A DNA stretch of 64,000 nucleotides from Theobroma cacao (lineage: Eukaryota; Streptophyta; Magnoliopsida; Malvales; Malvaceae). Below are positions 36,000 through 47,957 of this stretch, one piece after another. Every line of letters begins with the position of its first letter. The stretch's first letter is position 1. The notes under the pieces were generated by a model, which was not told where the DNA came from, ran no database searches, and saw only the letters and a program-made list of their open reading frames with translations. The translations under genes were made by a program, and so were the position numbers. Where the stretch lies: positions 29,047,557 through 29,111,556 of the forward strand of contig NC_030851.1 in the NCBI RefSeq assembly GCF_000208745.1. The letters run 5' to 3'.

Positions 36000-37330
36000 C
36001 TAACTCGAAAATGTGTTAATGTAATTTCAGTCTCATTAACCTCAAAATGTACTCCCATGTTTCCTAATCAATAGATATCTCTCAGCAACGGTGATATAGG
36101 TCAAACTCCCATAGACATTCGACTTAAAGCATTGGTTACCACATTGGCCTTGTTGAGAAAATATAAGATAGTACAATCATAGTCTTTAAGTAACTTTATC
36201 CATCAATGTTGACTAAGATTGAGATTTCTCTACTAAAAAAGGTATTTGAGACTCTTATGACCGGTTTAGGCCTTACACTTCTCCCCATAAAGCTTATGTC
36301 TCCAAATGTTTGGTGCAAACACAATGATAGCCACATCTAAGTAATGTGTAAGATAGTTTTACTCCTGCGTTTTCAACTATCTAGAGGCATAAGATATGAC
36401 TTTGTCATGTTGCATTAATACATATCCCAAACCAACACGCGAGACATCACAAAAAAACATATATCCACATATTCCTTATGGTAGGCTAAGTACCAGAGCT
36501 GAAGTAAAACAACTCTTGAGCTTCCTAAAACTCTCCTCACATGCCTCGTTCCATTGAAACTTCCCATTCTTTTGAGTCAATCTAGTCATGGGTGGTGCGA
36601 GTCCTTGATGAACCTTCTATAACATCCCATCAAACCTAAGAAGCAGCGGATCTCCATCATAGAGGTTAACCTTGGCCATTTCTCCACGGCCTCTATCTTT
36701 TTTAGGTTTACCATAACACCTTCCTTAGAAATCACATGACCCAAGAAGTTAACACTGTCAAGCCAAAATCCACACTTAAAGAAGTTAGCATATAATTGGT
36801 GATCTCACAACACTTGAAGCACAATCTTAAAATGTAGCTCATGTTCCACCTTACTCCTTGAGTACATCAAAATGTCATCAACGACTACCACCACAAAACT
36901 ATCCAAGTATAGTTTGAACACTTGATTCATCATATCCATGAAAGCTGTGGGGGCATTTGTGAGACAAAAGGACATAATCAAAAACTCATAATGCCTATAC
37001 TTATTATGGAATGTAGTCTTAGGCACATCCTCTTGCCTAATCCTAAATCAGTGGTAACCTAAACGAAGATTAATCTTGGAGAAACATTGTGTTCCTTGCA
37101 ACTAATCAAACAAATCATCAATATAAGGAAGTATATACTTATACTTTATAGTCACCTTATTGAGTTGTCAATAATTAATGCATAATCGAAGTGATCCATC
37201 TTTCTCCCTCAGAAATAACACTGGTGCACACCATGGTGACATACTAGGGTGGATAAAACCCTTGTCCAATAAATCCTTCAACTAATCCTTAAGCTCTTTA
37301 AGCTTTGTCATTCCCATACGGTATGGTGGA
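36000..37330 (-). pseudogene. Tekay-type reverse transcriptase and RNase H
   Basis: The RT N-terminal part is readable at 37150-37330 ([21 protein letters not shown], then CINYRQLN). The palm is at 37026-36805 ([35 protein letters not shown]), with the catalytic string [11 protein letters not shown] retaining both aspartates. RNase H traces follow at about 36330-36000 and include KSLKYLF and a degraded ADALSR-like string. Stops and frameshifts between the blocks show it is dead. Confidence 0.82.
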
Positions 37331-38597
37331 ATAGATATTGGTTAGGTATCCGGTATCAAGTCTATGCAAAACTCAACCTCCCTATTTGGGGGTAAGGCAA
37401 GTAGTTTTTCTAAGAACACATCAAAAGACTCCCTCAAGATGGGCACATTGACCACATTTCCAACCTTTACCTGAATATCTCTAATAATTGCCAAAAATCA
37501 TTGGCATCCATGCCGTAACAACCTCTTTGTCGTCATGACAAAAATCACATTTATTGGAGCAATACTACGATCTCCTTGAATACTAAAAAATCTTTTCTAG
37601 GTAATTGAATCTAATTAGCTTGTGGTGGCAATCCACACTAGCATAATTTATAGATATAACCAATCATGCCTAAAATCACATTGAAGTCCAGCATATCAAG
37701 TATAATCAAAATGGCTCATGTGTCCTTGTCCCTTATTTAGATTACATAAGACATATACTCAAATTGCGCAATAAACACCTTTTTAAGTGGAGTAGTCACT
37801 ACCAAACCAAACTCCATCACAATACACTCAATACCCAACTTCATAGCAAAGCATGGAGACATGAAAAATGCATAGAACTAGGATCAGAAAGAACACATGC
37901 CTCAGAGCCAAAAATAAGAAGGATACTTGAAACTATGACATTGGACATCTTAGCATCCTAAGGTGACAAAGCATAAACCTTGGCCTATCCCTTATTAGCT
38001 GCTCGTTGATTCACAGATTGAGATGCTCTATCTTGAGAAGAATTAGCTACACCTTTACCCCTAACTCCAATAGTTGCTTGGATCGGCTCTGCTGTCACAC
38101 AAGTCGTAGTAAGGTAGCTTATGATGTAGGGTGTGAGACCTCATGAGACAATGATGCCATAAAATAGTCCATCTTCATGTGCCTTAGCTGTCTATATCAA
38201 GAACAAAGTGAGACTAATTGGGTATTAGACCTTCAAGCCTACTACCTAGACACAAGGTGTGATCTCTTATCATGTCGAGATCTTGAGCTGATTGTACGAC
38301 TCTTTTGCTAGGAACCATGAGATTGAGATGCTCTGTACTAACCCTGATGGCCTATGGACAATCCATGTCTAGTATTAACTCATTTTTGGCCCTGATGGCC
38401 CTCAATCTTAACACTTTTGGCTCTAACTCATGTTGTCCGACTCGTCACGAGCCTCGACGCTATCCATTGAGCACTATACACTATTAAGGGATAATTACTA
38501 AAAGTTTGTGATGCGACGACCTTAAATAGTAATTATACCAACCCATCTCAAAGTGTCAAATCCTCATGTCCTCAGTAAAAATAAGGTACGGTACATA

Positions 38598-39031
38598 TTA
38601 GGATAAGTATGTAAACCGGATGTCGTACTTTGACACTATCATGCCTAGCACTAGTGCCTCAAACTCACGTGCCTTGGCTGCTTGTGCATTGTCTAATAGA
38701 AATCGACTTAGAAAAGTTGCATAAAAATTATCCCATATCATTGCATCAGCACCAACTGATCTACCTCTATTCAAAGACTGATACAACTAATAACCTACAT
38801 CCTTGATCTTAAAACTAGTTAACTCCACTAACCAAACATCAGAACATCCTAAAGCAATACAAATCTTCTCCATCTCATCCAAGAATATCTAGGGGTCCTT
38901 AATCGCATCAGAACCAGAAATGAGGGTGGTTTCATCTTAAGAAAATCTGGTAGTGAAACCTCTATAGTCCCTTGAGTAAACTTAGATTGATGTTGGTCAT
39001 CCTGACCTTGAAAGCTATGTGTAGTAGGCAT
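38598..39031 (-). pseudogene. Tekay-type gag
   Basis: The frame 39031-38849 carries VSLPDFLKMKPPSF then a frame change, and SWMRWRRFVLL corresponds to the DEMEKICLAL segment in another frame. The frame 38786-38598 reads YQSLNRGRSV, then WDNFYATFLSRFL and AREFEALVLGMIVSKYDIRFTYLS, the core of the retrotransposon gag domain (W..F...FL..F....KAREFE.L..G.....YD..FT.LS). It is split by at least one frameshift. Confidence 0.75.
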
Positions 39032-39263
39032 TGGTTGTCATCCCTATACTTGACACTAAAGATCATCTATACAAGTGGACATTAGCTTCATTACCATAAT
39101 AACCCCTTGCAGATTAGCTACCCATGCATCTACCAAGGTTAGTTCCCCAATGGCTACCTCTTCTTTAACTTTTTGAGATTGAGTATCAACTAGCTCCTAT
39201 ATTAGTGCCTCAGCGCTAGTTGCTATCGATGGCTTTTTATTAGCAAACTTGGTGGTCCTACAC

Positions 39264-42200
39264 TATCATGACCTAAACTTGAGGGCCATGATCTGCGTAG
39301 GGGTATCAATGGGAGTTATCCTCTTAACCCATGCAAGCCTAAAATGAATAAAGTAAAACAAATACTCAAAATTACCTTATGGGACTCATCACCATGGGAC
39401 CGTATGTCAACCATGTATGAACATATTATATCATAAAGGATATGTATATATCATATTAAGTTTCCATGCTTAGATGCAAAAACAATACATATCAAATTAA
39501 CTAGTATGGTTATCCTGTGGCAAATACAATGTGTAGCCATCTCATGGCAAATCTCAAAATACATGTCATATAATATAAGGCATAAGCAAAATATTGTCAA
39601 TAGTAGCCAGACATGATTGACTAACCCAAAAAAGACTAGTGGAGTACAACTCAAAAATAAAAAGGTTGACGCCTATTGGATGCCATATTATCACCTACCA
39701 AAAACTGATTAAAGTGTTGGCTCTTCCCAAAGGATAGCGAGCCAATCAACTATTGATCTGCAAAACAAGTGCATCTTACATGTGTGAGTTATAAATAACT
39801 CTATTTATAAATAACTCTATGGGTAGATACAAGGAGGGAGAACAAGCATAATGGATGAGTGTTTGTCAAAAATACATTTTAAAATAATGCAAGTAATCCA
39901 TTTCAATCAACGTCATATTTGCTTTCCAACCATAACAAATATTCAAAAAGCTGGGAACTCAATTCCCGAGCACATTCAAACATCCCAAGGTGCAAGTTAT
40001 AAGTCAAGTATGAACAAGTATCCAAAACAAACCTCCATACCATTGTCTTGATGGTACAAACTAATATAAAATGATTTCATAGGGTCTTGTTGAAATCCTG
40101 TTCATAGGCCTTTGAAATGAGAATAATAGTTTGTAAAACATTTAAGTATTTTCAAGGAAACAATTTAAGAGATATTTGGTTTTAGAGCTTTGTAAAAGAT
40201 GTAGTAAAACGAAGGTTTAGTTTCAAAGGAAATGAATTAATATTATCTTTAGCAAATCCTTGAAAAAAACAAAAGGATTTCAAAATAACATAATTTGCAT
40301 TACATCGAGTGGATTAAGTCTAAATACCAAAGTTAGGTCAAATACCCAATCCAAAGTTCAAGATCGAGAAAAATACCAGATACAAATGTCAAAATCTAAA
40401 CCATTAACATCTCAAGCACCAAGGTTGAAACAAATGTCAAGTTTGAAAGTCGGAGTCTAAACAAATACCAAATCTAATGTCCAAAGTCTAAACAATGTCA
40501 ATTCCAAAGTCCAAAATTCAAAACAAACATCCAGTTCAAATCCCATAGTATCAAATATCATTTTGAATAAATCATGGAGCATTATGTAGCATGCACAACC
40601 AAATCAAAGAATGTTGTAACACCAACGAGGTCAGATACATGATAATCATCGATCGTATATCAAAGGTCGTAGGATCGTATCAACTACCAAATTAAACTAA
40701 ATCAAAGCAAATCATTGTGCACAATGGCCAGTGGCTACTGTCACTAGCTAGAAGTCCGTGACTCAAGTAGGCTCCACTGAAACATTTCTATGACATGTTT
40801 CCAAATACACAAATATTCATTTCCAAATTAAAAGGTAAATTCATTTGCCATCTAGGTCCAGAGGGTTTGAAACCAAAAATGAAATCAAAGTGTTTAAGTC
40901 CATTCTCAAACAAGGGATGAATCCAATTATTAATAAAGCAATTGTTCATAGATAAACATCTATTTTAAGGCATCAAACAATTGAAAGGCTTGTTTCCCAT
41001 GCTCAAAAGTAAATACATACTAGCATATTTACATAGTATATCTATATATTTTATAAAACAAGCTTAAAACCATTGTTCACATCACAAATTTTGACCAAAT
41101 GCATTTTAATGCAAGGTTATAGAATAGACATGCTTAATTATATTAAAATAATTAAAAAATGTTGTATCTACCCACCTTTTGTAGAGTGCTTTTTTCCCTC
41201 TTGGCACTTTTGTCTAAAGCTTAGCTTTTCCAACAACTTAAATTACTCCAATACCACCTAGAAATGATGTTCAAACATAAATACTCTCAAAGTCGTAATA
41301 AAATTATATTCAATCATCAATATCCTCAAAAACCCTTAAAATTTTAGAACACTTTAAATACCTATTTCTAACCCCATTTAATCTTCACTTATTTCTACCA
41401 AACTTTCATCCAAACTTCATACCCATTAAGTAAACAAATTATTTTACCTATTTTTCCTCCTTGGTGACCTTTAAATGAAGGGATCTAGCCAAATCTTGAA
41501 AACGTTAAAAAATTCCTAGCATTTAGAAAAAGAAAACAAAAATCACCAAAACCAAGTTTTTGGGAGTGAAAATCCTTACCTTTGGCACTTAAAATCCAAG
41601 ATTTGTTGATGGATTTTGAAGGTTATGAAAGGTAGGAAATTTGAGAGAAAATGGGTTGGAGAACAAAAGATAGGAGCAAAATGACGAAATTTTCAATGTT
41701 AGGGCTTTTAAGCTTGTTTTAAGCTTATTGGACAGCCTAAGATCGACTATGGAGAGCTTATAGTCGATCCCGGACATGTAGGTTTGGTATTCTACCCATT
41801 TCTCTTTCATAGGATCAACTATAGAAGGTCTATAGTCAATCTTGGACCAGAATGTCCATTTCTACTTGATTTTCCTTCACAGGATAGACTATAGAGGGTC
41901 CATGGTTAATCTTGGACTAGTAGGTTGACATTTTCTTCATTTTTCCTCATTAGGATTGACTATAGAGGCTTTATAGTCAATCCTTGGTCAAAACCCTTGA
42001 CTCCTCTTACTTCACTTCACAAGATTGACCTATAGTCGATCCTTGGCTAGAACCTTTGTCTTCTCCTACTTTTCACTTCACAAGATTGACCCTTTATGCA
42101 CTGGGATCGACTTTCTAGGTCCAGATTGGTGAAAATTGTTTCTTTCAAGGCGTAATCTCCTTCTAAATCTCTCCCACAGCCTCCATGACTTTTAATTATG

Positions 42201-42297
42201 AATTTTCAAGGATGAAATTGAGGTTTTTAAGTCAACAAAGGTATTTCCTAAGCTCACCAAGTTAATTGCCCAAGTGATGAAATTTACAAGTTTCACA
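39264..42297 (-). mobile_element. LTR-5 copy b, 5' LTR of the Tekay-type element
   Basis: Plus-strand ends are TATCATGACC (39264) and GTTTCACA (42297), so on the minus strand it starts TGTGAAAC, like TGTGAAAAC of LTR-5a. It is 3034 bp. It shares with LTR-5a the CATTGTGCACAATGGCCAG block (40711) and CATGCTTAATTATAT (41129). The next bases towards gag do not match a primer-binding site that I recognise. It carries an array of GATCGACTATAG words near its sense start. Confidence 0.72.
41741..42120. repeat. Array of GATCGACTATAG inverted pairs in LTR-5b
   Basis: About six units of 60-80 bp. The first is a perfect stem, GATCGACTAT (41741-41750) and ATAGTCGATC (41760-41769) with a 9-base loop. Later units read GGATCAACTATAG...CTATAGTCAATCTTGG, GGATAGACTATAGAGG, GGATTGACTATAGAGG...TATAGTCAATCC and ATAGTCGATCC. 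The spacers are similar, with tracts such as ATTTCTACTT and CCTTCAC. Confidence 0.82.
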
Positions 42298-43199
42298 TGC
42301 CCTACCTGCCATGACCTCTAACAATGGAAGCTTGTGGTCTAGCAGTAATATGAATGGAAGTGTCTTTCACTACTATACCCCTAGCTGTTGCTCATGTCAG
42401 AGGTGGCATCTTGACTTGGACAAGAGTAACACTGAACATTTCAATTCCTTAAGAAATGCTTTAATCAATATGACCATATAAATTTTTCGTTCTTAAGAAA
42501 GAATGTTATCTATACAAGCACATAAGATCAACAAATTCAAGCATTTACTCATCCATTAATTTTCATCAAGAACAAGTCATAATAGCATTTACAACATGTG
42601 AAAAAATTGTTCAAGCTATATATCAACATAAGCTTAAGCATGGCAAATAATTTTCTCCTATAGGCTGATATTAATGAAATCAATTCAAGTAGTCAAGTAT
42701 TGTTATGCTTAAGTTTAACCATTTTGAACTTATGAATTCGATTCTAAAATTTCAAAGCAAGGTTGTTCAAAAGGTTAACATATCTTAGACAAAAGGAAAT
42801 TTAGAAAGATTAACTTTTAGGCTCAAATTTCCTTGTTTAGAATACTAGCAAGTTATCAAAGGTGTTTATGTTAGTATCATATCATCCTCATCAAATCATT
42901 AACGTTCATATGTAAACGCATTTTGTATTCCCATTCCTTGCAATCAATAATTTTGTATAATCAACACTCAACCTTATATTTTCAAGCATATACACCATGA
43001 ATGCTCAAATAAGTAATTCGCAATCAATCAAGCATTCTTCAAAATTTAAAAGAGATAAGAAAATAGATATCACATTGCTCTTCCTTGTTAGTGATACCTA
43101 CAAAAATCGCTTTCACTAGATATTTGGTATCTAAATTGCTTTGGATCCTTGAGGGTTAGTCTAATCAAACATACGCACAAGATAATAAGTTGAACAATG
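42298..43199. other. Unassigned AT-rich segment
   Basis: Between the outer end of LTR-5b and the copia remnant. I see no ORF, terminal repeats or family similarity. It may be the decayed 3' part of the copia element. Confidence 0.35.
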
Positions 43200-44389
43200 A
43201 ATGCATTAGAAATTTATGAGTTCAAAAGTGCTCTTACTCCTATTTCTTATGTTTCTTGTGATTTGACAATATTCTTCAATTTCCTAATTTCTTCTTCTAA
43301 ACATTCATAATTTCTTTGAAGTGTCTCAAGATCAATTTTTAATTGAATATTTTCTTCCATTAATGATTTATTTTTTATCTTAAGCTTAGAAATTTTTTTT
43401 TTGGTTAAAGCTAAGATCTTGAGATGTAAGAGTTAAGTTTTCAAACATACTTGCCAATTCACCATCCATAAGGATATGTGGTTCATGAGAGGAAGAACCT
43501 ACCTTAGAGTTTGGTCTTGAAGTAAAAAATTTGATATTCTCTTCATCATCAATTGATAAGCTTTCATACAAGAGATCATCCTCTTCTAGTTCTATTTCAA
43601 GTGGTTGCCCATATAGCTCATCTAGCTTGTCTCATATCTCCTTGACATTTCCACAATTTTGAACTTGATTGTATTGCCTCTCTCTAATAGCACTAAAGAT
43701 AATATACATGGCTTTGGCATTATGTTCAATCAAATTAAGATCATATGAATTCCAATTTACCATGCATTTCTCTATTTTGTATGGACCATTTTCAATTTGC
43801 TTGCACATTTGATAATCATTTGCAATAATGAAGTGTTTTATTCTATATCTCCAAACATGAAAGTCTTCACCATTGAAATGTGGAGGCTAAAGGTATGGTG
43901 ATCCTTCTTGGGTCTTGCAATCATCAACTGCCATGAGACAAGAGTTTGCAAGTTCATCATTCTTTTAATCTTGGGAGTCGTCACTATCACTCCAAGTTGC
44001 TATCATTCCTTTCTTCTTGAAGTGTTCCTCATGATTTTATTGTTAGGACATTCATATTTTGTGTGACTGGGCCTTTTGCAATCAAAACATATTAGATGAT
44101 CTCTTGTATGATTTTCCTTAACCATATCTTTCCTTGTAGGTTTCCAATTTCTACTGTTTTTCTTCTTGAATTTATTAAATTTTCTAGCTAGCATAGCTAT
44201 GTCTTCCTCATTTTCACTCTCACTCTTAATGCTTCTCTCTTCTTCCTCAACTATAGATTTAAGGACTATTCCCTTTTGTTTAATCTCTTCTTTCTTAAGT
44301 TATTCTCTCTCAATCTCATGTCTAAGTGTCATTTCATAAGTGAAAAGAGAACCTATTAATTCTTTTAACTTCCAGTCATTAAGGTTTCT
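43200..44389 (-). pseudogene. Ty1/copia gag, C-terminal part with extra gag module
   Basis: On the minus strand, starting at the LTR-1 insertion (44389), gag resumes as LNDWKLKELIGSLFTYEMTLRHEIERE and then a stop. A zinc knuckle CFDCKRPSHTKYEC (CX2CX4HX4C) lies at 44003-44194. An ELANSCLMAVDD string typical of the region after the knuckle follows. The frame then enters what looks like a second gag N-terminus (PPHFNGEDFHVWRYRIKHFI, then AKAMYIIFSAIRE), an acidic linker (43571-43386) and a coiled coil (KLKIKNKSLMEENIQLK..., about 43385-43250). Several stops are present. The two-module order is unusual. Confidence 0.72.
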
Positions 44390-47314
44390 TGTCACGACTC
44401 GGTACTCCCTTCGAGCCCGTGACAACCGTCGCGATGTCCCGATAGACACTCATTACCCGAAATGCCAATAGGAACCCTACAAGGCTTTAATATCAATTTC
44501 TCATTTTCCCTATGAGTAACCGTTGCCAAATATCATGTTCCAAAAGATTTTAAGCTATTTCCAACTTAAAACAATAAAAAAATTATTTCTGACTCACAGG
44601 GGAATTTTGATCATTTTTCCATAAAAATTTCGAAACTAGCTAAAATGTAGTATGCGAGTACAAAACACATAATTCATAATCAAAAATAAGTTTAAACGTC
44701 TAAAATCTTCATTTAAAATGAAATTATGACTATTTGAATATAATAAAAATATTCCATTTTCTTATAAAATAATTTTTATAGAGTTATCTGTAAGAAATTT
44801 TTGTAGCATAAAAGTGAAATAAATTCATACATACTGTAATACAGATGGTCATGGTATGAAATTTAATTTACAATGACACATGGGCCCCCAAATGACAAAA
44901 GTGAACGAAGGCTGTGAACCTACGATTTTTGAGGAAGTAAAGCCAACTGTAGCTTTCGACGATATCAGCTATCTATAGCCTATTCTGAGCCTGAAATGGG
45001 TGGAAAGGAGGGTGGTGAGATTATATAATCTCAGTGAGTAAAGAAACATCATCCAAAATATCTAAAGTCGAGCAAATGGAGACGATTAAAAATTCCATCT
45101 CAATATGTATTTTGTAACATAAATATTCATTTCATTTAAATAATCAACATGGCTTATTAGTATCTTAAAAGCTTGGCTCCTGCCAAAATCATTCTCGAGA
45201 ATACCTTGGTCGAGGCATCTAACAGAGTCCACCAAGGCTGTTAAAAATTTCGTATACACGTAAACATATTTTTAGTTTGAAAAACACAACCGTTCCTTGG
45301 CATTAGCGGAGTTCATCATCACAAGGTGGTTTAGCGTGACGTGAACTCTAACCATACCTCAGAAGATACCCTACGCACCTCTCTGATCGAGGTACGTATA
45401 TAAACGGATTTCGTGCCCCTCTAATAGGCTGGTCCACAGAACCCGCCCACTGCAGCAAGCTAAACCCACCATACAATAAAAATTCAACAGCATGACATGG
45501 CAATTTTATCATTATCCAACCTATCAAGGTAAACAATAGTTTATACATTTTCAACACAAATACCAATTCAATCATTCATGCCAATATTTCCATAAGCCAA
45601 TCAATTAGAACCATAAATTCACAATACATCAAATGGTCTCCAATTACTCTATTTTCAAAGCCATCATTCAATTTCAAGACAATTTATAAAATCATTTCAT
45701 TTAAACACATTTTGTTTATAAAACCTAAAAATTTAACCATTTAAACTCATTTTCCATAACATTCACAAAATCGAATAAAAAGACCATTTTAGATAATTAA
45801 AATGATGATAAGGTTACTCACTATTTCGGGAGTCAAATTTTTATTTGACTATCGATCCTCGGGTACAATTTCTTTGCCCTTATCGGAGGATTCACCACCT
45901 AGACAAAATGCACAATCAAGCAATTTACCACATTGGTGCTAAATCGTTATAAAACTATATGGATGCATGAAATGGAATGCAAATTGTTCGGATTATCGTC
46001 TAAACATGGTGTTCTACACAAATTCAATTGTGTACCTAAATAAAACGATATTGGCCTAATTCGATCTATCACTCGATTAATTGGCCAATATGTCCTATTC
46101 AACTCTAATTAACTCCATTTTTCTTCCAATAATCCAAACCATCAAACACAAGTCAAATAGCATAAAATTTAGCAAAATTATCTTCACATTTTCTCTTGGG
46201 AATTTTGGCCATGGTGGGTGCATCAGCACTATGATTTTTCCTACTTGATTTTCTCACCGTAATTCATCATTTCCTAACCAATTCACTTAAAATAAAATCA
46301 AATCCACCATCCACACTCTACATGGAAAATTCAGCTAATGATGGGTAATAGGAGGAAGTGAATTTTTCTTGTTGGCTTTTCATGCTACACATCACTAACT
46401 ATCTAAAAGTACTAAAATACATTGAAATCTAACCAAATCAAGCATCAAAACGTCCCTCTAAGTGTTCGGCCAGCAAGGGATTCATCATGAAATCATGTGA
46501 TTCAACCATGGAAAATGCAAAAGAATGTATGGGAATGGTAGATCACAAGTCAAAATCATGAAATTTTACCTTTGATTGCTTGATTACTTGAAATCTACTA
46601 ATTTTTCTCTTGAATTTTCACTCTAGGGTTTTTGTTCTTTCTTGTCTTCCTTTGTTCTTGCTTTGGCCGGCCATAATGAAGAGAAATGGGCCGATTTTGT
46701 GCTAATTTATAAGGAAAATAATAAAGAAATAAAAGCTTGACACTTGTCACCTTACCATTGGTCCATTTTTAAATTCTTAACTATTAAGCTTTCTTTCTCC
46801 ACCACATAAAATCCTTCAATTATCCATAATAATAATGGGTGAAATTCATGTGCTGGACAAGTGTTGGGTGGTGTAAAATTACAATTTTCCCCTTGTGGTG
46901 GCAAAATGACTATTTTCCCCTTATCCTTGAAAAAACGCCAAAATTAAAATTCTTCACTTCTCAAACTCAAATTATACTCCAAATGATCAATATTAGTCAA
47001 AAATTTCATCCAACACTCATATCTTAACCTCGAGTGGCAAAATGACCATTTTGTCCTTGGGTCATGAAAATTTTAATTTGACTCCAAATCGGTCCTCGAA
47101 CTTCGAATCACCATTTTAAGTCATTCTGGGGTTTTAAAATTCTCAATTTCATCTTAAAATCTCTATTTGGTCTAGTTCGAGGCTTAATTCAACTTAGTTG
47201 TACCATTCAGTATACTACCGTCTTTTGATGATTTTTTGGGGCTTTCCAAGTATGCAAGCATATTGTCAATCACATGAATGACATGGCAAGTATTTTATAA
47301 GGCCGGGCTTGACA
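44390..47314 (-). mobile_element. LTR-1 copy D, solo LTR inside copia gag
   Basis: Starts TGTCACGACTCGG and ends GGCCGGGCTTGACA, 2925 bp. It is flanked by TTTCT (44385-44389) and TTTGT (47315-47319), a 5-bp duplication with one mismatch. With one duplication copy removed, the copia gag frame on either side is continuous, which independently confirms both insertion boundaries. There is no internal coding region. TATAAAT lies at 46705-46711 on the minus strand. Confidence 0.88.
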
Positions 47315-47943
47315 TTTGTACCTTCTTTTATAACTGTGACTTTAGGTCTCCAAGACTTAGGTAGGCTATACAAGATTTTCTTCACAAGTTGGGCATTTGG
47401 AAAGTCTTTCCCTAAAGCCTTTAAGCCTCTTACAATATTAGTGAATCTTTCAAACATGTCATTAATTGATTCACTCGTTTTCATCCTAAAAAGCTTATAT
47501 TCATGTGTAAGCAATCCATTCTTAGATTCCTTGACTTGGTTGGTACCCTCATAAGTGGTTTCTAAGGTGTCCCATATTTGTTTAGCATTTTCACACATAG
47601 ATACTTTATTAAACTCACTAGCTCCTAAGGCACAAAGAAAAGTGTTATGCACTTTACAATTTATTTAACTTAATTTCTTATCTTGATCATTCCAATCTTT
47701 TCTAGACTTAATTATTATTTTACCATCTACCTTCTTACTTGGAACATATGAACCATCTAGTATGACATTCCAAACATCTCCATACGTTTCTTCCAATAGG
47801 GGTAGTTATTACATACAAAAAGGGGAAACCTTCTGATCGATTGCCTTTCACCAAGCACAGTTATCATAGCCTCCATTTTTGTTGATTTGAGCTTTTACAA
47901 AGTATCTCTCAAAGGTGGTTAAACCTACAAATTTTGAGATGAA
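47315..47943 (-). pseudogene. Ty1/copia gag, N-terminal part
   Basis: The minus-strand frame 47652-47315 carries the UBN2-type gag core: ENAKQIWDTLETTYEGTNQVKESK, then FRMKTSESINDMFERFTNIV, LKALGKDFPNAQLVKKILYSLP and WRPKVTVIKEG. Upstream (to about 47930) a degraded N-terminus reads NNYPYWKKRMEMF. Several stops precede 47652. The gene is split from its C-terminal part by LTR-1 copy D. Confidence 0.85.
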
Positions 47944-47955
47944 GCTTTAATAGCA
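47944..47955 (-). other. Degenerate primer-binding site of the copia element
   Basis: The minus strand reads TGCTATTAAAGC, three substitutions from the initiator-tRNA complement TGGTATCAGAGC. It lies two bases from the LTR-6 end at 47958, as expected for copia. Confidence 0.65.
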
Positions 47956-47957
47956 AT

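Larger units (their letters stand above)
34779..39263 (-). mobile_element. Tekay-type Ty3/gypsy internal region, decayed
   Basis: The minus-strand order is gag (38600-39230), protease region (about 37500-37950), reverse transcriptase (about 36600-37330), RNase H (about 36000-36330), integrase zinc finger (35660-35790), integrase core and the integrase tail (34779-34996). This is the gag-PR-RT-RH-IN order of Ty3/gypsy. Many stops and frameshifts interrupt it. The 5' LTR is at 39264-42297; the 3' LTR has been replaced by LTR-4. Confidence 0.85.
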
